A stretch of DNA of 64,000 nucleotides from the NCBI RefSeq assembly GCF_029338315.1, contig NZ_CP119794.1:682001-746000 (forward strand), read 5' to 3'. Origin of the DNA: Haloarcula regularis. Its GTDB lineage: Archaea; Halobacteriota; Halobacteria; Halobacteriales; Haloarculaceae. Each line of letters begins with the position of its first letter. Within the stretch, counting starts at the first letter, position 1. A program made the translations under genes and the position numbers. This document shows, piece after piece, positions 56,425 through 64,000 of the stretch. The notes below the pieces were generated by a model. That model ran no database searches. It was not told the DNA's origin and saw only the letters and a list, made by a program, of their open reading frames with translations.

Positions 56425-57918
56425 CTACCGCCGCCAGAACGCGGGGGTAAACAGCACCAGCACCGGGATGATCTCGATGCGGCCGACCCACATCAGCAGG
56501 ACCATCAACAGCTTGCTCGACCGGGCGAACCCCTCGTAGGTCCCGTACGGGCCCGCCTTGCCGAAGGCGGGGCCGATGTTGAAGAACGTCGACGCCGACG
56601 CGCTCAGGGCCTCGAACTCCGTGAGTGGCGCACCCGCTCGCTCGCCGTCAGCGATGAGCAGGACCGTCCCGAGGATGAAGAACACGAGCGCGACCAGGGT
56701 GTAGGCGTAGACGTTCTGGACGGTCTGTTCGTCAACCACCTCGCCGCCCAGCCGTATTGGGCGGATCGTCCGCGGGTGCGCCGAGACGTTGAGGTCGCGC
56801 CAGAAGGACTTCGTGACCAGCAGCCAGCGCAGCGACTTGATCGAACAGGTCGTGCTGCCGGCCATCCCGCCGACGAACATCCCCACGAACAGGACGTTCT
56901 TCGCGGCGGCCGACCAGAGGTTGAAGTCCGTCGAGGCGTAGCCAGTCGTCGTCACGATAGAGACCACCTGGAAGACGGCGTGGCGGACCGACGCCTCCGG
57001 ACCCGCGATAGTCGCGTTGGCCACGAGCAGGCCGAGGATGAGCGCGCTCCCGCCGCCGAGAATCCCCAGGTAGAAGTGGAGCTCGTCGCTCTCGCGCAGG
57101 CGCGAGACGTCACCCCGGAGAACGGCGTACATGAGGATGAAGTTCGTCGCGCCGACGACCATGATGCAGATGATGGCCCACTGGACGGCCGGGGAGAACG
57201 CGCCCACGCTCTCGGCCCGCGGCGAGAAGCCGGCCGTGGCGATGCTCGTGAAGGCGTGGGCGATGGCGTCGAAGGCCGTCATCTCCGGTGCGAGCCCGAC
57301 CGCGCCGAGCAGGCCCAGCAGGAGCGCCGCCGCGGCCGTCAACCCGAGGTAGAGCGTGACGATTATCTGGGCCGTCTCGCCGATGGCCGGGGTGAGCTTC
57401 GTGACGTTCTTCGTGCGCGTCTCGGTCTCCATCAGCTGCGCGCCGGCGACGGAGAGCCGCGAGAGGACCGCCGTCGCGAGCAGGAGGACCCCGAGGCCGC
57501 CGAGCCACTGGATGACCTGGCGCCACATCAACAGCCCCTGGGAGTGGGCTCCGAAGTCCCGGACGACCGTCGCGCCCGTCGTCGTGATGCCGCTCATACT
57601 CTCGAAGAGGGCGTTGACCGGGCTCGCGAACACGCCGGTCCCCTCGAGCACGAACGGAATCGCGCCGACGAGGGCGATGGAGAGCCACGACAGCGAGACG
57701 GCCAGGAACGCCTCGCGGTCGTAGATACCCTCGCGCCGGAACTGGGCGAGTGCCGTCCCGACGGCCAGCGCCACCGCGATGGCCGCCAGGTAGGGGACGG
57801 GATCCTCGCCGTAGAGCACGGCCGTCGCGAGCGGAATCGTGAGCGGAACGGCGAGCCACTGGAGAATCGACCCGACGATGTTCAGCGACGCGCCGACGTT
57901 GACCGACGTCAGCGCCAC
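56425..57918 (-). CDS. trkH: TrkH-type potassium uptake protein
   Basis: The GTG start at 57918 is chosen because GGAGGT sits 9 bases before it (a clear Shine-Dalgarno); a TTG at 57978 is the alternative. The protein has 497 residues, about ten spans and four selectivity-filter loops (MSGITTTGATVV, FTSIATAGFSPRAES, VSIVTTTGYASTD, SASASTFFNIGPAFG). It brings in K+, usually with a TrkA subunit that is not next to it here. It is close to dacZ and mscS, which fits c-di-AMP control of K+ known in other prokaryotes. Confidence 0.95.
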   Translation of the reverse strand: MALTSVNVGASLNIVGSILQWLAVPLTIPLATAVLYGEDPVPYLAAIAVALAVGTALAQFRREGIYDREAFLAVSLSWLSIALVGAIPFVLEGTGVFASPVNALFESMSGITTTGATVVRDFGAHSQGLLMWRQVIQWLGGLGVLLLATAVLSRLSVAGAQLMETETRTKNVTKLTPAIGETAQIIVTLYLGLTAAAALLLGLLGAVGLAPEMTAFDAIAHAFTSIATAGFSPRAESVGAFSPAVQWAIICIMVVGATNFILMYAVLRGDVSRLRESDELHFYLGILGGGSALILGLLVANATIAGPEASVRHAVFQVVSIVTTTGYASTDFNLWSAAAKNVLFVGMFVGGMAGSTTCSIKSLRWLLVTKSFWRDLNVSAHPRTIRPIRLGGEVVDEQTVQNVYAYTLVALVFFILGTVLLIADGERAGAPLTEFEALSASASTFFNIGPAFGKAGPYGTYEGFARSSKLLMVLLMWVGRIEIIPVLVLFTPAFWRR

Positions 57919-57985
57919 CGTCGAGTACCTCCCCCGGACGTGCCCACTGGTCCGGCCCCCGGCGTCGCGTTCACGCAACCCCGTA

Positions 57986-58025
57986 CCGGCCGGTGGGACT
58001 TGAACCCCCAGTCCGACCGGGCCGG
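57986..58025 (-). promoter_or_regulatory. Strong stem-loop in the purD-trkH spacer
   Basis: CCGGCCGGT (57986-57994) pairs with ACCGGGCCGG (58016-58025), one bulged base, and inside it GGACT (57996-58000) pairs with AGTCC (58010-58014), leaving a 9-base loop. It would be near the end of the purD transcript and the start of the trkH leader. It could terminate one or regulate the other; the loop resembles a tRNA T-arm only superficially. Confidence 0.45.
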
Positions 58026-58033
58026 CGAGGGAG

Positions 58034-59327
58034 TCAGTCGCCGCCGCGGATCTCGTCCATGTGATCGATGCGCTGCTGGACGAGGTCCGGCTTCCCGATG
58101 TCGTGGCGCACGCGCAGGCCCTCCGTGCCGGCGCGTTCGAGCGCGCCCTCGGCGATCTCCTCGGCCTCGGTGATGGTGTCGGCGACGCCGACGACGGCGT
58201 AGGACCGTGAGGTCGTCGTGTAGATGCCGTCCTCGCGGTCGTCGACGCTGGCGTAGAACAGCAGCGCCTCGCCCGCGTTCTCCTCGTCGATAGTCACCTT
58301 CGCGCCGGACTCGGGGTCGGTCGGGTAACCGTCCGGGACGGCGTACTTGCAGACGGTGGCCTTCGGCTGGAAGGACAGCTGCGGGAGCGAGTCGCCCTCG
58401 CGGGCAGCCGTGAGCACGTCCAGGAAGTCCGTGTTCAGGACCGGGAGCGTGTTCATCGCCTCGGGGTCGCCAAAGCGGGCGTTGAACTCCACGACGCGCG
58501 GCCCCGTCTCGGTGAGCATGAACTGGCCGTAAAGGACGCCCTTGTAGCCCTCGAGCGCCTCGACGGTGGCCTCCATGACCTCGACGGCGTCGGTGTAGTC
58601 GTCCTCGGTCATAAACGGGAGCGCGAGGCCGGCGTCGGAGTAGCTCCCCATCCCGCCGGTGTTCGGCCCTTCGTCGCCCTCGTAGGCGCGCTTGTGGTCC
58701 TGGACGGCCGGGGTGACCCGCAGGTCGCCGTTGGCGACGAACGCCTGGACGGTGAACTCCTCGCCGACCAGCCGTTCCTCGAGGACGACGCGGTCGTAGT
58801 CCGAGGTCCGGAGGTACTCCTTGGCCTCCTCGGCGGTCACCTGGTCGCCGATGACCCGGACGCCCTTGCCGCCGGTGAGGCCGGCCGGCTTGACCGCGAG
58901 GTCGCCGTCGTACGCGTCGATGTACTCGCAGGCGGCCTCCATGTCCTCGAACGTCTCGAAGTCTGGACAGCCGGGGATGTCGTGTTCGCGCATGAAGCGG
59001 CGCTGGAACGCCTTGTCCGTCTCGATGCGGGCCTCGGCCTCCTGTGGCCCGAAGGCGTAGACGCCGGCGTCGTCGAGCGCGTCGGCCACGCCAGCCGCGA
59101 GCGGTGCCTCGGGGCCGACCACGGCCAGCGTCGCGTCGACCTCCCGGGCGTAGGTCGTCACGGCCTGGGTTCGTCGTGTCGAGCGCCTCGAACCCGTCGG
59201 CGAGGGCGACGATGCCCGGGTTCCGGTTGCCCGCACAGGCGTACAGCGCGGCGTCTGAGTCGGCCAGCGCGCGAGCGACGGCGTGTTCGCGCCCGCCACC
59301 GCCAACGAGCAGCACAGTCTCTGTCAT
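58034..59327 (-). CDS. purD: PurD, phosphoribosylamine-glycine ligase, frameshifted as sequenced
   Basis: The second step enzyme of purine synthesis, joining glycine to phosphoribosylamine. The start MTETVLLVGGGGREHAVARALADSD (ATG at 59327) is in a different frame from the rest; one base is missing at about 59164-59169 between FEALDTTN and QAVTTYAREVDATLAVVGPEAPLAAGV. The ATP-grasp part has KPAGLTGGKGVRVI, EEFTVQAFVANGD, PNTGGMGSYSDA and VEFNARFGDPEAMNTLP. Repaired length is about 431 residues. Purine synthesis is a core pathway, so error rather than decay is favoured. Confidence 0.93.
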
Positions 59328-59430
59328 GTTCGTAGGCCGGATGGGCGTGGACGTAAGTATTGCTCTCTCACGGCGACCGGTCGTCCGTCTCGTCGGACCG
59401 TTTTTCCGGGCGCGACACCGAGTGACGGGC

Positions 59431-61568
59431 ATGAGCGACAGCACGGACCCGACGCGACGGAACCGCCTCGACGAGGCCCAGAGCCCCTACCTCCGCCAGC
59501 ACGCGGACAACCCTGTCAAGTGGCAGCCGTGGGACGAACAGGCGCTCCAGGCCGCGCGGGAGCGGAACGTCCCCATCTTCCTCTCTATCGGCTACGCCGC
59601 CTGCCACTGGTGTCACGTCATGGAAGAGGAGAGCTTTCAGGACGAGGCCACCGCGGAACTGCTCAACGAGCACTACGTCCCCATCAAGGTCGACCGCGAG
59701 GAGCGGCCGGACGTCGACTCGGTGTACATGAGCATCTGCCAGCAGGTGACCGGCGGCGGGGGGTGGCCCCTGTCGGCCTGGCTGACGCCCGACGGGAAGC
59801 CGTTCTACGTCGGGACCTACTTCCCGCCAGAGGAGAAACGCGGCCAGCCAGGGTTTCGCGACCTGTTGCGCGACCTGGCGAACTCCTGGGCCGACCCCGA
59901 ACAGCGCGCGGAGATGGAGACCCGCGCCCGGCAGTGGACCAACGCCATCGAGAGCGACCTGGAGGCGACGGCCGGCCAGCCGGCGGACCCCGACGAGGAC
60001 CTCGTCCAGACCGCGGCGACGGTCGCTCACCGGGGGGCGGACCGCCAGCACGGCGGCTGGGGTCGGGCGGGCCGAAGTTCCCACAGACCGGACGTATCCA
60101 CGCCCTCCTCAGAGCACACGCGGATGGTGGCCAGGACGACTACCTCCAGGTCGTCGAGGAGACGCTGGACGTCATGGCCGACCGGGGGCTGTACGACCAC
60201 GTCGGCGGCGGCTTCCACCGCTACGCCACCGACCCGCAGTGGGCGGTCCCCCACTTCGAGAAGATGCTCTACGACAACGCCGAGATCCCCCGGGCGTTCC
60301 TCGCGGGCTACCAGGCCATCGGGTCGGAACGGTACGCGTCGGTCGTCAGGGAGACGTTCGCGTTCGTCCAGCGCGAACTCCAGCACCCCGATGGGGGCTT
60401 TTTCAGCACGCTCGACGCGGTGAGCGCCCCGCCGGAGGACCCGGACGGTGACACCGAGGAGGGCGCGTTCTACGTCTGGACCCCCGAGCAGGCCCACGCG
60501 GCCATCGACGACGAGACGGCCGCGGACGTCTTCTGTGCGTATTACGGCGTCGACGGCAGGGGCCAGTTCGACGGCGCGCGGGTCCTGGCGGTCCGCAAGC
60601 CCGTCGGGGCTGTCGCCGAGGAGTTCGACCTGACCGAGGACGAGGTGCTCTCACACCTCCAGACCGCGCTGAACCAGGCCTTCGACGCCCGCGAGTCGCG
60701 CCCGCGACCCGCCCGCGACGAGAAGGTGCTCGCGGGGTGGAACGGCCTGATGATCTCGGCGCTCGCCGAGGGCGCTATCGTGCTGGACGACGCGTACGCC
60801 GACGTGGCGGCCGACGCGCTCTCGTTCGTCCGCGATCACCTCTGGGACGCCGACGAGAGCCGTCTCCGGCGCCGGTACAAGGACGGCGACGTCGCCATCG
60901 ACGGCTACCTGGAGGACTACGCCTTCCTCGGGCGGGGCGCGCTGAACCTCTTCGAGGCCACCGGCGACGTCGAGCACCTCGCGTTCGCCCGCGACCTGGC
61001 GACGGCCATCTGCGAGGCGTTCTGGGACGCCGACGCGGAGACGCTGTACTTCACGCCCACCGGCGGCGAGTCGCTGGTCGCCCGGCCGCAGGAGCTGACC
61101 GACCAGTCGACGCCCTCCAGCACCGGCGTCGCCGTCGAACTCCTGCTCGCGCTCTCGCACTTCGGGGCCGAGGACCGCTTCGAGTCGGTGGCCGAGGCAG
61201 TCGTCCGAACCCACGCGGACCGGGTCTCCTCGAACCCGCTCCAGCACGCTTCGCTGACGCTCGCGACGGACACCTACCAGCAGGGCGCGCTCGAACTCAC
61301 GCTCGTTGGCGACGTCGAGGCCCCGCCGGCCGAGTGGGAGCGAACGCTGGCCCAGCGGTACGTCCCGCGTCGCCTGCTCGCCTGGCGGCCGGCCGACGGG
61401 GCGGACTTCGAGGACTGGCTCGAATCGCTCGGACTCGAGGACGCACCGCCTATCTGGGCCGGTCGCGGCCCGGTCGACGGCGAGCCGACGGTCTACGCCT
61501 GCCGGAACTTCGCGTGCTCGCCGCCGCAACACGACCTGACGGCGGCGCTGGAGTGGGGGCAGAACTGA
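59431..61568 (+). CDS. DUF255 thioredoxin-fold protein (YyaL/SPATA20-like), frameshifted as sequenced
   Basis: The ATG at 59431 gives MSDSTDPTRRNRLDEAQSPY. The N-terminal thioredoxin-like domain has LSIGYAACHWCHVMEEESF (CxxC about 56-59) and KVDREERPDVD. The frame breaks at 60059-60063 in a GGGG run, then continues from SGGPKFPQTGR. The long C-terminal part resembles an (alpha/alpha)6 glycosidase-like barrel (GGGFHRYATDPQWAVPHFEKMLYDNA, VLAGWNGLMISALAEGA, LEDYAFLGRGALNLFEAT). Repaired length is about 712 residues. The function is not established. Confidence 0.92.
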
Positions 61569-61586
61569 CGGGACGCGGGCCTTCGC

Positions 61587-62552
61587 TCAGGGCTCGACGA
61601 CGAGCTTGCCCATGAAGCTGTCCTCCATGACCGCCCGCTGGGCCTCAGCGGCCTCCTCCATGTCGTACGAGCGGGCGATCTCTATCGACAGCGCGCCGGC
61701 GTCCATGAGGTGGGCGACCCCGCGAAGCGGGACCCGAAGGTCCGGCGTGTTGAACATGCTCATGAACTGGTAGTTGACGTCCTTCGAGCGAGCGGCCCCG
61801 TCGTTCGTGAAGGCGGGGTCGGGCTGGTTCTCCCCGATGCCGACCACGCGGGCGCCCGTGTTCGCCACGTCGGCGTCCAGCTGGAGGTAGTCGTCGAGGC
61901 GGTGATCCAGAACGACATCGACGCCGCCGTCGGAGGCTTCGGTGATGGCATCCGCCAGGTCGTCACGGGCGTAGTCGAGCACCGTCTCGGCGCCCAGGTC
62001 CGCCAGCGTCTCGTGGTACTCGGGGGCCGCCGTCGTGACGACGCGGGCGCTGACCGCTGCACCGATCTGGACGGCCGCGTGACCGACGCCGCCCGAGCCC
62101 CCGTGGATCAGACAGCGCTCGGCGGGGTCCAGGCCGGCGTGGTCGACCAGCGCGCGCCAGGCCGTGACGGCGACGACGCCCGCCGCGCCGGCCTCCGCCA
62201 TGTCGACGCCGTCGGGCAGGTGGACGACCCTGTCAGTCGGGACCGTCGCGTACTCGGCGTAGCCCCCCTGGAAGGAGCCGTTCCCGATACCGGTCCCGTA
62301 GACGCGGTCGCCCGGCTCGAACCCGGAGACCGCGTCGCCGGTGGCGCTGACGACGCCCGCGACGTCGACACCCGGCGTGAAGGGCAGCGAGACCGGCGTG
62401 TACGACCCGTCCCGGAAGTACGTGTCGACGGGGTTCACGCCGGCGGCGCCGACTTCGACGAGGAGTTCGTCTGCCACCGGCTCCGGTCGCTCGGTCTCTT
62501 CGACACTCAGTACGTCTGTCCCACCGTGTTTGTCGAGGCGTACGGCTCGCAT
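61587..62552 (-). CDS. Zinc-independent quinone oxidoreductase (MDR superfamily)
   Basis: The ATG at 62552 gives 321 residues (MRAVRLDKHGGTDVLSVEE). It has the medium-chain dehydrogenase/reductase layout with a GroES-like first part (VGAAGVNPVDTYFRDGSYTP) and an NADPH-binding GGSGGVGHAAVQIG. The structural zinc cysteines of alcohol dehydrogenases are absent, so NADPH:quinone reductase (QOR-type) activity is most likely. A nine-codon upstream extension is possible. It is convergent with the DUF255 gene. Confidence 0.9.
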   Translation of the reverse strand: MRAVRLDKHGGTDVLSVEETERPEPVADELLVEVGAAGVNPVDTYFRDGSYTPVSLPFTPGVDVAGVVSATGDAVSGFEPGDRVYGTGIGNGSFQGGYAEYATVPTDRVVHLPDGVDMAEAGAAGVVAVTAWRALVDHAGLDPAERCLIHGGSGGVGHAAVQIGAAVSARVVTTAAPEYHETLADLGAETVLDYARDDLADAITEASDGGVDVVLDHRLDDYLQLDADVANTGARVVGIGENQPDPAFTNDGAARSKDVNYQFMSMFNTPDLRVPLRGVAHLMDAGALSIEIARSYDMEEAAEAQRAVMEDSFMGKLVVEP

Positions 62553-62613
62553 GTCCGGGGAGAGACGTGGCCCCGACATAAAACTGGGCGGCCCCGCACC
62601 GGCGGGTCGCGGC

Positions 62614-62955
62614 TCACTCCATCCAGTCTGGGTTGGTCCGTGGCGGACTGAAGATGTCGACGGCGAGCAGTTCCTCGTCGCCGCGGTTCTCGACCTCGTG
62701 GACCTCGTGGCTCGCGAGCTGGTAGGACCCGCCGGGGCCGACGGTCACCGCCTCGCCGTCCGCGAGGATGAACGTCTGTTCGCCCTGGTAGACGTACCCG
62801 ACCTGCTCGTGGTGGTGGCTGTGCTCCGGAATGAGCGCGTCGGGTTCCATCCGGAGGTGCTGGATGCTCATCTCCTCGCCGCCCGCCAGTTGTGCGAGGT
62901 AGACGCCCGGTTCGACCTCGACCTCTTCGAACGAATCGTCGGCAACGACGTTCAT
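62614..62955 (-). CDS. Small single-domain cupin
   Basis: A 113-residue protein forming one cupin barrel. The metal-site motif is IPEHSHHHEQVGYVYQGEQTF (three adjacent histidines) and the second motif is GGSYQLASHEVHEVENRGDEELLAVDIFSPPR. Proteins like this bind Mn, Fe or Zn and often sense or modify small molecules, but the substrate is unknown. It lies 48 bases downstream of the thioredoxin gene, on the same strand, so the pair may be co-transcribed. Confidence 0.88.
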   Translation of the reverse strand: MNVVADDSFEEVEVEPGVYLAQLAGGEEMSIQHLRMEPDALIPEHSHHHEQVGYVYQGEQTFILADGEAVTVGPGGSYQLASHEVHEVENRGDEELLAVDIFSPPRTNPDWME

Positions 62956-63003
62956 ATCCCTCCTGCACGACCCACCGTGAAAATAGTATCCGAGGCGCGG
63001 CGC

Positions 63004-63399
63004 TCACTCGAGGGCGTCGGCGATCCGCTCGGCGAGGTAGACGGCGATTGGCACGGGTTCGTCCTCGACGAACCGCGCGATCTCCTCGCCGTCGTACTCG
63101 ACGACCACCGTCGGGATGTACTCGATGCCGTACGCCTCGACGCCGGGACCGGTCTTCGAACCGTCCTCGGCCTTCTCGGTCGGGTAGTGGTGGACGTTCG
63201 CCTCGGGCACCTCGGCGGCCTTCAGGGCCGCGCCGAAGTCGGGCAGCTGCGACCGGCAGTCCTTGCACCAGTCGCCGCCCCACACGCGGAAGACGAGGTC
63301 GTCACCGTACTCGCTCAGGGTGTCCACGGTGTCGGTGTAGGCGTCGGCGACCCACACCGGGTTCGGTTCCATCGTCTCGAGCCGCTCCGTCTCGCTCAT
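63004..63399 (-). CDS. Thioredoxin-family protein
   Basis: The ATG at 63399 gives 131 residues. The redox motif is WCKDC (C45-x2-C48), here with Lys-Asp between the cysteines rather than the Gly-Pro of thioredoxin, and GIEYIPTVVVEYDGEEIARF holds the cis-proline. A disulfide reductase or isomerase role in the cytoplasm is expected, but the atypical active site suggests a specialised partner. It is divergent from the cysteine synthase family gene. Confidence 0.88.
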   Translation of the reverse strand: MSETERLETMEPNPVWVADAYTDTVDTLSEYGDDLVFRVWGGDWCKDCRSQLPDFGAALKAAEVPEANVHHYPTEKAEDGSKTGPGVEAYGIEYIPTVVVEYDGEEIARFVEDEPVPIAVYLAERIADALE

Positions 63400-63536
63400 G
63401 GTGACGCCTAGCACGTCGGGAGGCTTGAAATGTCCGGCTTGTCGGGCCGTCGGAAAACGCTGCCGAGACCCGTGACTCCCCGCACGCTTTGGCGGTGCCA
63501 CTAGGGGTTTATGCCGGGGTTGCGTACGCCCCGCCA

Positions 63537-64000
63537 ATGGACGCGTCTATCGTCGACACCATCGGGTCCCCGCTGGTCTCCGTGCGGGCACCCGAGGGCG
63601 CGACAGTCGCCGCGAAGGTCGAATCGTTCAACCCCGGCGGGTCCGCGAAGGACCGCCCGGCGAGGTTCATGATAGAGCGGGCCGAACGCGAGGGGACGCT
63701 CGCCGACGGCGACACGCTCGTGGAGCCGACCAGCGGCAACACCGGCATCGGGATGGCCATGGTCGGCGCCGCGAAGGGCTACGACGTCGTCCTCGTGATG
63801 CCGTCCTCGAAGTCGCCCGAGCGCCGCCAGATAATGAAGGCCTACGGCGCCGACATCGAGCTCGTCGACGGGGACATCTCGGCGGCGAAAGAGCGCGCCG
63901 ACGAACTGACCGAGCGGGAGGGGTACGTCCAGCTGCGCCAGTTCGAGAACCCCGCGAACCCCGAGGCCCACTACCAGACGACCGGCGTCGAGGTCGTCGA
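63537..64000 (+). CDS. PLP-dependent cysteine synthase family protein, partial
   Basis: The ATG at 63537 opens a frame that runs off the right edge (about 154 residues seen). The PLP lysine is K38 in NPGGSAKDRPA and the phosphate-binding PTSGNTGIGM is at about 65-74; MPSSKSPERRQIMKAYGADIELVDG follows. This is O-acetylserine sulfhydrylase (CysK/CysM) type, making cysteine from O-acetylserine or O-phosphoserine and sulfide; cystathionine beta-synthase is an alternative in the same family. A TATA-like gtttatg is about 26 bases before the ATG. Confidence 0.9.
   Translation, partial: MDASIVDTIGSPLVSVRAPEGATVAAKVESFNPGGSAKDRPARFMIERAEREGTLADGDTLVEPTSGNTGIGMAMVGAAKGYDVVLVMPSSKSPERRQIMKAYGADIELVDGDISAAKERADELTEREGYVQLRQFENPANPEAHYQTTGVEVV

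Noticed and set aside
57960..58030. A tRNA 3' remnant between purD and trkH
   Set aside because: GGGTTCAAGTCCCACC-like sequence is present, but the T-stem pairs poorly and no acceptor partner exists. The region is better explained by a symmetric stem-loop.

Overview
The window is about 64 kb of GC-rich archaeal chromosome. The codon use is strongly GC-biased, the proteins are very acidic, the lipoproteins carry Tat signals, and promoters are of TATA type, often only 25-35 bases before the start codon. UPF0179, amphi-Trp, DacZ, Nop5/FlpA and a haloarchaeal GshA all point to class Halobacteria. A nitrous oxide reductase accessory cluster would suit a denitrifying member such as a Haloarcula relative, but that genus guess is inference. 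I see no rRNA, CRISPR array, insertion sequence or prophage; most of the window is core chromosome.

Layout. 1-5.6 kb: truncated elp3, a Tat lipoprotein, a cupin, a multidomain RecJ/DHH-like protein and a Yip1-type membrane protein. 5.7-11.5 kb: FMN reductase, then nos accessory genes (a HiPIP-NosL fusion lipoprotein, a NosL-NosD fusion, nosF, nosY and an opposite-strand nosL), with no nosZ in the window. 11.5-18.3 kb: mutY, a membrane histidine kinase, a MgtC/DUF4010 protein, an AI-2E family transporter, PadR and amphi-Trp. 18.5-23.1 kb: small proteins with the one-carbon genes folD and glyA. 23.4-28.2 kb: a CHAT-domain (caspase-like) protein, a TbsP-like regulator and a TOMM-type YcaO protein. 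28.3-36.7 kb: DUF63, an IMPase-family phosphatase, tRNA-Leu(CAA), DUF21, DUF309, a succinylglutamate desuccinylase-like protein, a REC-PAS histidine kinase, UPF0179 and DUF5820.

37.1-44.8 kb is one tight operon of two PrkA-type AAA kinases, a YeaH/DUF444 protein and SpoVR. 44.8-52.4 kb: YjbQ, acyl-CoA synthetase, Hsp20, nop5-flpA (C/D-box RNA methylation), gshA, a winged-helix regulator, coaD and a TFB-like protein. 52.4-52.8 kb: tRNA-Leu(UAG) followed by partial copies of its 3' end. 53-64 kb: cobT, the c-di-AMP cyclase dacZ with an MscS channel, an acyltransferase, trkH, purD, a DUF255 thioredoxin-fold protein, a quinone oxidoreductase, a cupin, a thioredoxin and the start of a cysteine synthase family gene.

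An important caveat is that at least ten genes, including folD and purD, are broken by single-base indels, mostly in C/G runs. This looks like consensus sequencing error rather than gene decay, so those genes are annotated as one CDS each with the break noted. The most interesting items are a shared hairpin plus tRNA-3'-end-copy element behind both tRNA-Leu genes, the HiPIP-NosL fusion, the CHAT/TbsP/YcaO neighbourhood, a DHH protein without its DHH motif, and the dacZ-mscS-trkH osmotic cluster.
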